Assembly (NCBI GenBank): GCA_009739215.1
Contig: VSJF01000008.1
Location: 620,001 to 684,000 of the forward strand
DNA length: 64,000 nucleotides
DNA from: Floccularia luteovirens
Lineage: Eukaryota; Basidiomycota; Agaricomycetes; Agaricales; Squamanitaceae
Direction: 5' to 3'
Part shown: positions 46,780 through 58,104 of the stretch, one piece after another
Position numbering within the stretch: the stretch's first letter is position 1
How the letters are laid out: each line of letters opens with the position of its first letter
Translations under genes and position numbers: made by a program
Notes under the pieces: generated by a model
The model's input: only the letters and a program-made list of their open reading frames with translations
Databases searched by the model: none
Told to the model about the DNA's origin: nothing

Positions 46780-49642
46780 ATGCTCAACCTCACAAACCGA
46801 ACAGCGAATGCCCTTCGGCGGCTAGCCGCGGGGATGGCTACTGCTGCACCTCGCATTGGTGATACAAAGGTTCCAATGTCTCTACTTGAGAAGGGAGCAT
46901 ATATCAACTACCAGCGCATCGAAGATAATTTGGCAGTGATTCGCGATAGGTATTGAATCCTTGCTCAGGACTCTACCTTGTGCTCACCTTGCGCACAGGC
47001 TCCAACGTCCTCTAACCTTATCCGAGAAGGTCGTTTATGGACATCTTGATGATCCCCACAACCAAGACATTGACCGCGGGGTCAGCTATCTCAAATTGCG
47101 CCCTGACGTGAGTTTTACATATGCTTATCACCGAGCTCAAGCTCATCCCTTCGATAGCGAGTTGCTTGCCAGGATGCTACTGCACAGGTATGCATTCCAG
47201 TCTACGTCACGGTTCATAAATTAATTGACGTAATGTAAGATGGCCCTTCTCCAATTCATGTCTGCTGGCATGGACACTGCTGCTGTCCCGACAACTGTTC
47301 ACTGTGATCATCTGATTGAAGCTCAAGTTGGTGGTGTGAAGGATCTTGCTCGCGCAGTGGATATTAACAAGGAGGTTTATGACTTTTTGGCAACCGCGAC
47401 CGCGAAGGTTCGTTTATATCCCTGCCATTGTTCTGATGTTCATGTGTCGTGTTTCTTCAGTATGGTCTTGGCTTCTGGAAACCCGGGTCCGGCATCATCC
47501 ATCAGATTATACTCGAAAATTATGCATTCCCTGGAGGTCTTATGATTGGTACTGATTCACACACACCCAATGCTGGAGGTCTTGGTATGGTTGCATGTGG
47601 TGTGGGCGGTGCGGACTGCTGTCGATGTCATGGCTGGTATTCCTTGGGAACTCAAATGCCCCAAGGTCATTGGTGTGAATCTCACTGGTAAAATTAGCGG
47701 ATGGACGACTCCCAAAGGTAACCAGTTTTACGCCTACGGATCTTGCGACGAGTGTCTCACAGAGCAAATATATAGATGTTATTCTCAAAGTTGCAGGGAT
47801 TCTTACTGTCAAGGGTGGTACTGGCGCAATCGTTGAATATAAGGGTCCTGGTGTGGAATCTCTATCTTGCACGGGAATGGCGACAATTTGCAACATGGGT
47901 GCTGAAATTGGTGCAACTACTTCAATGTTCCCTTTCAATGGACGCATGGTCGATTATCTCAATGCTACTAAACGTCACGACATCGCTAACTACGCTAAAC
48001 GATTTGCCCATAATTTGCAAGCTGATGAAGGCGCGGAATACGATCAGGTCATCGAAATAGTACGTACCATTTGGAAGCCTTGCGCTATCGTAACTGAGCA
48101 CGACCTATAGAACCTCTCGGAACTTGAACCTCACATCAATGGACCATTCACCCCTGATCTTGCTACCCCAATCTCCAAATTTGCTGGAGAAGTCAAAAAG
48201 AATGGTTGGCCTGAAGAACTCAAGGTTGCACTGATTGGGTCTTGCACGAACTCATCTTATGAGGATATGTCACGTTCTGTTTCAATTGTCAAAGAAGCTG
48301 CGGACCACGGTATCGAGCCTTAAGAGCAAATTCACCATCACTCCTGGCTCTGAGCAAGTCCGAGCTACCATTGCCCGTGACGGTCACATAGAAGCATTCG
48401 AAAATGCCGGCGGTGTTGTCCTCGCTAATGCTTGCGGACCCTGCATTGGTCAATGGGATCGACAGGATGTCAAGAAAGGCGAAGCCAACTCCAGTACGTA
48501 CTATATGCGGTACCAGGAACCTTTTATTTATAGTCTATTACAGTCATTACCTCTTACAACCGCAACTTTACTGGCCGCAATGATGCCAACCCAGCAACTC
48601 ACGCCTTTGTTGCCTCCCCCGATGTCGTGACAGCTATGGCTTACGCTGGAAAGTTGACCTTCAACCCCTTGACAGATACTCTTACGGATGCCAATGGCAA
48701 ACCTTTCAAGTTCTCTGACCCATCAGGCAAGGAATTACCACCCAAAGGTTACGACCCCGGGGAGAACACTTTCCAGGCTCCTCCAGCCGATCGCGCCACT
48801 GTCAACGTTGCCGTCAGCCCCCAGAGTGATCGTCTGCAATTGTTGGAGCCATTCAAGCCATGGGACGGTAAGACCCCTACCGACCTCCCTATCCTTATTA
48901 AGGTCCAGGGCAAGTGCAGTAAGTCTTCATTACTCAACGTCTGATTCCGTTTTCTCAATCCTATGTAGCTACCGATCACATCAGTGCTGGTGGCCCATGG
49001 CTGAAGTACCGTGGCCATCTCCAGAATATCTCCCGTTAGATTCATTATTTCTCTTTCATGAGGACATGCCCTAATATTGCATTTAGAAAATTGTCTTATC
49101 GGTGCTATCAACGCTGAGAATGGTGAGGCCAACAAGGTTAAAAATCAAATTACTGGCGAGTGGGGAGGTGTCCCCCAAACAGCTGCTGCCTATCGCGACC
49201 AAGGAATCAAGTGGGTCGTTGTTGGTGACCACAACTACGGTGAGGGTTCATCGCGTGAGCACGCAGCTCTTGAACCTCGCTATCTTGGAGGATTGGCAAT
49301 CATTGTTCGCTCTTTTGCACGTATTCATGAAACCAACTTGAAGAAGCAGGGCATGCTTGCTTTGACTTTTGCTGACCCCGCCGATTATGACAAGATCAAG
49401 CCCAGCGACCGTGTTAGCATCCTTGGATTGGAGTCCTTCTCTCCCGGAAAGAATTTGACCCTTGAAATCAAGCATGAAAATGGTTCTCAGGAACAGGTCT
49501 CTCTAGCACACTCTTTCAATGAAGGACAAATTGCTTGGTTCAAAGCTGGTTCTGCTCTGAATTTGGTGAGATCTTCTCCCTGCAATATGCTTTGATTGCT
49601 TACAAGCTATCCTATTAGATGGCTGCACAAGCTAAAAACTAG
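46780..49642 (+). CDS. ACO1: Mitochondrial aconitate hydratase, carrying two apparent frameshifts
   Basis: Converts citrate to isocitrate in the TCA cycle with a [4Fe-4S] cluster. The start [20 protein letters not shown] is a mitochondrial presequence. Family segments follow: [67 protein letters not shown] and [14 protein letters not shown] (the three cluster cysteines), [30 protein letters not shown], ending MAAQAKN. At 47617 one extra T after GGAD shifts the frame away from the expected [15 protein letters not shown]. At 48320/48321 another extra T turns IEPKSKF into a stop. Everything else, including splice sites, is intact, so sequencing error or a second allele is more likely than a real pseudogene. 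Confidence 0.9.
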
Positions 49643-49949
49643 TAAACGTCTACCCGAGGAGTCTAGACAACGCAGGACATAATGGATCTGATACATCCTG
49701 TGTTTTACCCGTAATGTCTTCATATAATTCTGTAGCACTTATGACCTTCGTCACATAAAATGCTGATGTTGATGTACATCCCTTATTGAAATTATGCCCA
49801 ATAAAATGGCGAAATTTATATCTCAATCTGGATCTCGAAACCGAGAAATGAATATCATTGGATGTCTTACAAATGAAAAAATGTTTGTACATTCAAGCAA
49901 TGGGGAATGGACGATCGCCCATGATGTTTGATCTCAGTTGAGACGATAC
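49643..49949. other. Convergent spacer after aconitase
   Basis: About 300 bases between two stop codons, AT-rich, holding both 3' ends. Nothing else seen. Confidence 0.4.
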
Positions 49950-51695
49950 TCATGGGAATACGGGCGGAATTTCTTTTGCAGCGATATGAGCTACGAAGAT
50001 CTTGGTCTCTGCCATGATAACGAGACGGCCATCTCCAGCGAATACCATATTTGCGGAAGTCATTCCAAGGAAGAACTTTCCAATCAAGGTGCCCTCGTTA
50101 TTCCAAACCTGTGGGATGGCGTCGATCAGGAGTCCAAGAGCTGCAGCATATGGAACAAGTGCCTGCGTACCTGGACTCCGTCTCCACATCCTGAGTAGAC
50201 GTTCCCGTCCTGGTCTACTTGAATTCCGTCTGGAATACCTGCATCTGTGTATGCAAATATGCGACGGTTTTGGAAGACTTGAGTGCGGGGATCAACATCG
50301 AATGCATATCTGGGATAAGACGATCAAGTCGGGAAATGAATTAATGTTTACGTTCGTGTGCATGAAATTCAGTTAGAGATAAATACATTGTGGCCGGTTC
50401 AGTCTCGTTGTTCTGCGCAATGACACCACCGCCAGAACCGGTATCCGACCTGTCATGTTGTTACGATGGTCATGAAACGGGGGGCAAGCAGCGCCCATAT
50501 AGCGATGACGTACACATATGCAATTTTTCCATCAGCTGTGAATGCTATGCCATTAGCCTTATCAAAATCTGTCGCAACAACCCGAATAGCACTCGTCCCG
50601 GGGTCCAATCTATACACCTGGGTTGGAAAAATGGGTGGAGGGCGAAAAGCATTGATAAACCCATAACTAATCGCAAGCACGCATTTTTTTTTGTCATTAC
50701 AATGTGGACCGTGGTAACCAAAAGGGAATAAGCGCACTTACAGTGAATCTGTGAAAAAGATATTTCCGCTTGGATGGACTTTGATGTCATTCAATGAGTT
50801 GAATTGCCTCCCAAAAAAGTTATCTAATATCACGGTGACGTTGTTGGGGAATCGCGGATCAACCAATGCAATGGAAGGGGGTCTTGCGCCTCGACCAGAT
50901 GTTATAAATAGAAGAGATGACTTATAAGGCCCCGTACCCCCGTTTACCATTTGGATCGTATCAGGGAGATTGAGCTATCCATAAGAAAATGTATTGTGTC
51001 CGAGTCAGAAAAAGACTAAACCATACGCTATGTCCCCCGCGGTCTTTAGTGGATTAAACTCACCGGTATGACAGGGACATCGACGGAAGGGGCATGGCTT
51101 CTTGCGAGGGCAGCTTCAACGGCTTTCATGCTGATCTTGCTTACTTGGTTGTTATTGTTAAGGTCGCTAAGTCCGGGAACCCCTCCATCAACGCTTGAAA
51201 AGAACACTTCGTCGGTGCTCGGATTATATATCGGAGCTTCGTGCGCAAACGCAAAAGTATCGTTAGATGCGACCGCATGAATGGAAGGTTTGGTTCCCAA
51301 CACAGATAGGAAAGACCGATCAAAAATTTGGAAGAACGGAGGTGTAGTAGATGTTGGATTGAAGGGATCGTTGAAAGAGGATGTTCGGAATGAACCGTTA
51401 GCCCCAAGGACCGCGAACGATTTAGGATCTACAAACTAATCAACGCATCCGACAAATATTTTGTCAGTGTGTAGGAAAACCGAAAGAAAGGTGGAAAGAT
51501 TCTTACTACAGACTGCGATGGCAGATCCAGGGATACAGATTCTGCAGCTCCATTTTGCGCGTTGGCATATACAAATGCCGCACAGGCTACGAGACCCGCA
51601 ACAGTCAGTGATAGCATGCTTTGCACGGAAAACAAACGGCAATTCACAGGCTCTTCTGAACTGTCTGCCTTTTTATCAATGGAAGAAACTCCCAT
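49950..51695 (-). CDS. SMP-30/gluconolactonase-like beta-propeller protein, membrane-anchored or secreted
   Basis: ATG at 51695 gives MGVSSIDKKADSSEEP, then a hydrophobic segment MLSLTVAGLVACAAFVYANA, either a signal anchor or, if translation starts at that Met, a signal peptide. Exons then give HEAPIYNPSTDEVFFSSVDGG (metal-binding HEAP/P-type Glu), FNSLNDIKVHPSGNIFFTDS (the SLNDI...G..FTD motif), VYRLDPGTSAIRVVATDFDKANGIAFTADGKIAYV, IPDGIQVDQDGNVYSGCGDG and ANMVFAGDGRLVIMAETKIF. This is the SMP-30/LRE-like order (E, N, D metal ligands). The substrate is unknown; fungal members are annotated as gluconolactonases or lactonohydrolases. About 400 residues. Convergent with aconitase. Confidence 0.78.
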
Positions 51696-52592
51696 ATTCA
51701 CACTATCCTTGGGTACAAAGAAGCAGAAGCAAAGGTTGGGACCAACAAAAACCTATTTTTCTGGAGATAACGAGGAAGACGTATCACATTAGATGACAAA
51801 AGTGATCATGAGGCAAGGTTAATTCATCACTTTTGACCCTTTGGGCGATATTTTCACTTAAACGTGTTTTACCATGAACGATCAAATAAAAGAGTATTTC
51901 CTGATATTCATCAAAGAGTTTATGACTATGCATTGTGCTCCAACTACAACTATTTCTTACCGTGTGAACGACGATGTTACCGTGGTGACTTTCTGTGTAA
52001 ATTCCATGAGCACATGTGCATAGATCCCGATTCCAACGTTGGAGTATTCTTTGCTAAAATCTTATACGGGGAATTGTTTGATTCATCGAAGACTATGTGT
52101 TTCATCATCAAACTTATGGAATGGACTCGGGTAAGATGGTGAGAGCAAATCTCTCAAGGTCTATAACTCTGATTTTAACGAAGTGTAGTTTACTACTAAA
52201 TGACGTTAACCCAGTGACTAGATCTACTATTCCCTTGATGAACTGCGTGGGCAAACATCTAATTCCCCTTGAAGTACATAATTGGGTACATTTGGAACGT
52301 ACCTCTTCCCATGCGACCCCGATCCGACTATTTGGTTCTCTGCACCCTGTTGTCTGCTTCCTGTTCTTCCTGTTCCTCCTTTTCTAGCGGAAGTTGAACT
52401 TCCTTATCTAGAAAACCGAAATCTAGGTGATAATCTTGGCGATCCAGCAGAGAACCATCCGTGAATAAGTAGGTCATTACAATATTTATTCCCCCGTGGC
52501 CAAAGAACCCACAAGCATCGTTCCCATCTTCTCTTGTCATTTTCGCTCCATCCCACTGCTAGCCTTCCCATTGTACTTCGTGTTTGATCCAC
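51696..52592. other. Divergent spacer between the SMP-30-like gene and the desaturase
   Basis: About 900 bases with the promoters of both genes. Frames such as 51864-52142 have no family signal. A further 5' exon of the desaturase could lie here, but none was found. Confidence 0.4.
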
Positions 52593-54090
52593 ATGCTGAA
52601 AAACAACATTCCAAGTATCCACGGCGTGCGCTGGTTTAACTTGGGTGTCCTCACTATCACCCCAACCATAGCGGGATATGGCCTAATATATGCATCTCGC
52701 CGGTACGAGACACTGGGATTTGCGGTCTTATACTACATCTTTTCTATGCTAGGTACGCGTATCATTTACATTCTCGTCATCGCGCGATTAAATTGTTTGT
52801 ATGCATCAGGTATAACAGCTGGTAAGAAATTGTTGTTTTGCTATACTCCTGTGAGGCTAACATGTATTATGTTCAGGATATCATCGCTTGTGGTCGCATA
52901 GATCGTACAACGCTTCTCTACCCCTACAGTTCTTCTTGCTATGCGGCGGGACTAGTGCGGTACAGGGTTCCTGTTACTGGTGGGCTCGTGCACACCGCTC
53001 ACACCACAGGCATACGGACACAGATCTTGACCCTTACAATGCTAACCGTGGTTTGTTCTGGACTCATGTCGGCTGGATGATCTTCAAGTCCGACCTACGC
53101 ACTGGACCTGCTGATACGTCGGATCTCAGAAATGACCCAATCTTACAATGGCAACATCGACAGTACTTCTGGCTTGCAGCTATCTTGGGATACGTTCTGC
53201 CGACAATCGTACCAGGGCTGCTATGGAGTGATTGGCTAGGAGGCTTTTGTTTTTCCGCAGCGTTAAGGTTGACCCTTGCACATCACGTTAGTGGGCGCGT
53301 TCTTGTGTTCATCTTTCTTAGTCCGATTCATCGTATCCTCTAGAGCACCTTTTGCATCAATTCTATTGCTCATTGGCTTGGTTCTGCCTCGTATGATGAT
53401 GTATTGACTCCGCGGGATCACCTTTTGTCTGCGGTCCTGACTATGGGAGAAGGCTATCATAACTTCCACCATCAGTTCCCTATGGATTATCGAAATGCAT
53501 ACCATTGGTACCAGTGGGACCCAACCAAATGGTTCATTGCGACCTGTGGGATGCTTGGCTTGGCAAACCACCTACGAATGTTTCCCAACAACGAGATCAA
53601 GAAGGGATCGTTGTGTATGAAATTAAAGGAACTCAAACGGGTACAAGACTCCTTGAACTGGCCAGAGAACACCGAGCAACTACCTGTCCTGACATGGGAA
53701 GCATGTGAGTTGGATCTGGCATGTACTATAATGTGTATTAATACCAGTACGTCTAGTCCAAGGAGAATCCAGAACCCGGGCCCTGATACTAGTTGCTGGC
53801 TTCATTCATGATGTTTCCTCATTCATTGATGAACATCCTGGTGGATCTCAGTACCTTATTAGGAGCGCTGGGAAGGATATGACGTCGTCTTTCTTTGGAG
53901 GAGTGTACACCCATTCACATGCTGCACACAATGTGCGTTATTAATAATAATTAATGTGCGAACGTCACTGACCTTGAATTAGCTCTTATCCATGATGCGT
54001 GTCGGGATACTGGCTGGGGGAGTAGAGTCACCAAGACAACATCTTTCGCCAGCCCAGAGACTATACATCTTAGAACGACCCGCACATTGA
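52593..54090 (+). CDS. OLE1: Acyl-CoA delta-9 fatty acid desaturase with C-terminal cytochrome b5
   Basis: ER membrane enzyme inserting the first double bond into palmitoyl- and stearoyl-CoA. Start taken at MLKNNIPSIHGVRWFN; most homologues have a longer N-terminus. The three histidine boxes are intact: HRLWSH (across the splice near 52890), HRSHH followed by TDTDLDPYNA, and EGYHNFHH. Between boxes two and three, FCINSIAHWLG is present. The C-terminal cytochrome b5 domain has GFIHDVSSFIDEHPGGSQYLI (heme-binding HPGG) and THSHAAHN. It ends SPAQRLYILERPAH. Introns remove stop codons near 52753-52808, 52822-52875, 53287-53339, 53706-53747 and 53934-53982, and all exons join in frame. About 430 residues. 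Confidence 0.88.
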
Positions 54091-54457
54091 AAAATGACGC
54101 ACACGATTTGGCTGAAGAGCGGAAGATGACCAACTGTTAACTCAGTGTTGTAGAAAGTTATAGAAACCAGTGCACTCCAGTTCGATGTGTTTCTGGTGTT
54201 GATTTGCATGCATGTACTAGATCTCCACTCCTCAACATTTTCGTTTTCTTGCGAACTATGAAATACCTAGACTTAAATTATCTACTCGTTTACATCTACT
54301 CAACGACCTTGTTTAACAATACCAAGTCTGTCGATCAGCACATGCATGTATATATGTAGATTCACTTATCTCAATTAGACGACTATCTTGAAATTCTCAC
54401 ACAATTCTTTGCTCTAGCTGCACGCGGAGATAGTTTTTGACTTTAACTATAACTTGG
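54091..54457. other. Intergenic region between desaturase and the muconate-cyclase-like gene
   Basis: About 370 bases, AT-rich, containing the desaturase 3' end and the next promoter. No repeat or RNA gene seen. Confidence 0.4.
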
Positions 54458-55888
54458 ATGGCTACAGAGGAACTTTCTCAGATATTTGTTGGGACCAACT
54501 CCTCGAACTTGTTCAACGAACACAATCCTATATATCATGTCTTATCAGGCTCCTTTCGGTCACTATCCCTGTACTTGCTCGCTTTCTATCCTTCAACCAG
54601 GAGTCTAGAGCATATACAGACTGTCCCTGGTTTTGGACCCCATCAATATCTTGCTGCTGATGCTCAGAAAAACTATGTTTATACTACCAGTTGGGCACTA
54701 CCACCTATATTGTCGAGTTGGGAGATTGAGAAGAGGGATCCGTGGAGAGTCAATCATGTTAACAATGTTCCAATCAGTGTGCAAACCCTTTCTTTTATTT
54801 TTGATTTGATATTGGTTTAATCTTTGGGGTTGGTGGGATATAGCTGCAACGTCTTCTTATACCAATGTCCCTCCACCATTTACGCATGTATATTCTGCTG
54901 GAGGTCCGACAGGCGAGGTCCATCTTATTGATTCCGTAACAAAGGGCTTTGGAGATCAGATACAGAGAGTCTTGTTTGTCCCGGAGGAAGAACTGGAGAA
55001 TGCAGATAAGACACGCGTTGCTCTTGTAAGTCCATTTTGGATTTTGTTCATAGCTGGTGCTAACACAAATTAGAGGTATGGATCACACGGTATAGAATTC
55101 TCCTCAAGTGGATATGCATTCATTCCGGTCCTTGGAACCGATACTATTGAGATGTATACGCGCGATCACACTACAGGGTTATTAACGCATTTATCTTCGA
55201 ATCCTTCACCTCGGGGTACAGATGTGCATGATGGCCCTCGACATGTAAAGGTTCACCCCAATGGCAGAGTTCTTTACTGCGTCACCGAACACAGTACGCT
55301 TACTATCTTAATTCGTGAACAATGATTAATTGGTGAACAATTATAGCAAACCTAGTTGATGTGTATTCCATTACTCCTCCAACGTTAACTTATGTGGCCT
55401 CTCGTGAGATCCTTCCGCAATCCCTGTCATCAAAGAGTAGTGTTTATAGAGGTGACACCCTGCTTCTTACACCACCCTCCCCTCTATACCCTGCTCCTTC
55501 AGCATTATTCACAACTACCCGCGGAAAGACAACAAGCGAGAAGGGTTGGATATCGATCCTTGCCCTTGATTCTGATGGTTACTTCACCGAGGGGGAAGAA
55601 CGGTATGAGACGCCAACAAGTGGTGGAAAAGCAAATGCTATTGATTTGCTACCGAAATCTTTGAACGATGAGAATAGCCAGGGCATGTGGATTCTCCTTA
55701 CTGATGATGATGACAACTGCCTTATTGGTCCCGGCATTCGGGTGCTAGAATGGGATGGATGGGGGAAGGGGGGTGTCAAGATTGTCGCTGAATGGCCTGT
55801 TGCTGGTTCAGAGGGAGGCACGACCAGTAAAAATGACCTTGATGAGGAGAGGATGCAAGGGGGAAGTCATGCAATATGGTTGGATTGA
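54458..55888 (+). CDS. Carboxy-cis,cis-muconate cyclase-like beta-propeller protein
   Basis: Family enzymes cyclise 3-carboxy-cis,cis-muconate to a muconolactone in the fungal protocatechuate branch of the beta-ketoadipate pathway. ATG at 54458 starts MATEELSQIFVG; the conserved part begins YHVLSGSFRSLSLYLLAFYP, then VPGFGPHQYLAADAQKNYVYTTSWA, THVYSAGGPTGEVHLID, GSHGIEFSSSGYAFIPVLGT, DGPRHVKVHPNGRVLYCVTEH and SQGMWILLTDDDDN. GPRHV..HPNG and SAGGPTGEVH are typical. The residues before YHVLSG are unusual and may include an unrecognised intron. About 400 residues, no signal peptide. Distant in fold and family from the lactonase at 18819. Confidence 0.8.
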
Positions 55889-55977
55889 CAATGTTCAATT
55901 GTATTTGATAACATAGAACATATGATTTCCGGGAAGGTATATGTACATCAAGACATAACTTGTCATCTAGCATCACG

Positions 55978-57578
55978 TTAAAGTCCGATCACAGCTTCAA
56001 CAAGACCCGGGATCGCATCATAGAAATCAAGCACTAAGATGGGAGGGTCCTTAGTCATGGAAATTTCCTTGAAGATGTTGGGACGTACTGATTATCCCAA
56101 ATCTCTTTCCTTTTCGCGCTTGAAGCCAAGGGAGCAGCCTCTGGTTCATTCCAGGGACACTATCACTACCGAGAGCGAAGATCTATAATGGAATCGTAAA
56201 CATGAGTATGAAATATGTGAAGGGTCTGATCTACCCTTGGGTCCATCGGAGTTGCAGGACTGATAAAAGCAGCACTTGCAAAGCTGATGTAAAGCTGGTC
56301 AGGATTTTGAGTTGTTGCATTGGCTAGATGCGCTGTTGTAACAGCGAACTTTGACTGGATGTAGTCGGCCACGCCAGATCCATCGGGTAAAACGATATTA
56401 TAATTATCCTGGAAAGCGGATTGTCAAAATTGATGTTGCAACACCCAGCAGGAAAAAAAAAAGATGAAACCTCGATGAAAGCAATTTGGTTCTTGTCAGC
56501 ATTGTATACCAACTCGATGGATTGGCCATTGTCCGTCCAGTGTTCAGGATCGAGATGGATCCCAATGCGCTTGGTTAGGGATGCAGGAAGGAGGTCGTAG
56601 TCGAACCTTTGTAATAGGATGAGCTTTCCACGAGCTTCGCCGAGAGTACCGAGCTAGAAAGAAATATTAAACTATCGCAAAGCAAGGCATTATAATAAAA
56701 AGACGCACAACATCTCTGGTCTGTAACCAATACTTTCTGGCGAGATCGGTATTTAATGTATTGTATACGTGCTCTTGAAGGGCAACATCATTGGGTGTGC
56801 CAGTTCCACTTTCATGGTTCATGGAAACGAGGATTGTCTCAGTGGGATGTTTGTTTAACCAATTGTACAAGCCGAACAAGACATCCTCAAGCCTCGTTGT
56901 AGGACTAAGAAGAGCGTTTGCTGAAAAAGGGGCGTGAAGTGCATTGGCATATATGTACTTGAGACTTGAACATACAATGGTAGAACCCGATAGTATCGTT
57001 TCCAGGATTATAAGCAAAGCGGAGATCAAAGACTCGTATACCCTCATTCAACATTTGAAAAATAGAATGTTCTTGACAACGATAGACACTCGTATCCGGA
57101 AGCCTTGTCACCGAAAGTTGTTAGAACATTTCAGACGAAATATAGCACAACGTACGGGCCCGTGTATCGAGTGAGGGCTGCCTGAGTAGCATCACTGTAG
57201 TTCCCTGAGAATTTAGAGAAAAGTTATAAAAAATCTACTAGCAGTTTGTGTAAGGAGCTTGCATGTAGAGGTATCGTGAGTTCCAGGTAGGTTCATATGT
57301 ACAAGCTTAGTACTATCAGGGAATTTGGCCATCCAATCACATGTTTTGGAGTTCTTCGAACAGCCATCATCAATGCCTACAGAAAGGTTAGAATATCGGG
57401 CGCCCGGAAACGTTCGACTCACAGGACACGTACCTAAGATGGGTGCCCCTCTATCAAGGATATCAGCCAATGCCGCCTGACCCAATGCCGCTTGATTATT
57501 CGTATTCTGGAGTGCCATCGCGGAGCAAGCAGATGGAACAAAAATAGCCATGATTGAAAGTAGATTTGTTAAACCCAT
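55978..57578 (-). CDS. PI-PLC X-domain protein, secreted
   Basis: ATG at 57578 gives MGLTNLLSIMAIFVPSACSA, a signal peptide. The X-domain features are HMNLPGTHDTSTWNYSDAT (first catalytic His), GIRVFDLRFAYNPGNDTIGFYHS (R.FDLR and the second His), NKHPTETILVSMNHESGTG (E and N region) and GKLILLQRFDYDLLP. The C-terminus reads ILVLDFYDAIPGLVEAVIGL, the usual end in fungal members. Such proteins resemble bacterial phosphatidylinositol-specific phospholipases C and lack the Y, C2 and EF-hand domains of eukaryotic PLCs. Substrate not known. About eight introns. Divergent from the acid phosphatase at 58105, sharing a 500-base upstream region. Confidence 0.82.
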
Positions 57579-58104
57579 TTTCTATATACCGAGAATTTTA
57601 GCGGTAAACGACGCTGAAATGAGTGCAAGGCCTGGACTTAGTTCCCGCTGTGCGCAAGTAGATAAGGGCGAGACGACAACGAAACTAAGAAGCGAAGGTT
57701 GAAGCCTGAGGTTTTGAAGCACGTTCAGTGTTCAAATTTATGAAGCACCCATTTGTCGAGAGCGGTTGCCACAAACGCGCCCTCGTGACTAACCCCGCCT
57801 GTTCAACCTTAATCATCCACGTTCATTCATCTCCGTTCCATGGGTTGCCGTCCCCTGATAATGACACACTTGTCCAATACCGTTTGGCGATAATTTCTCT
57901 ATTTCTGGAGAATTTACAGCAACCAATTTCACCGACGGACCGTACGTCTCCAAAGAAGCGTGTGGCAATATGCGCACGTTTCTCAATGCTCATTTTCAAC
58001 ATCTTAATGACCTGAATCATGTGTTGGACCACGCCACCTTCTTCATAGGAAATCTCTTAAAAGCCATATGTTCGACTGCTTCTGAGAAGGCCTCACAATT
58101 TGCG
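57579..58104. promoter_or_regulatory. Divergent promoter region, PI-PLC-like / acid phosphatase
   Basis: 525 bases between two opposed starts of secreted enzymes. An open frame runs upstream of the phosphatase ATG but reads as leader. No clear TATA box. Shared upstream DNA makes coordinated control possible, which is inference only. Confidence 0.4.

Noticed and set aside
47611..47625. Programmed +1 frameshift in aconitase
   Set aside because: No slippery sequence or stimulatory structure is evident, aconitases are not known to use frameshifting, and a second similar extra T occurs 700 bases later.
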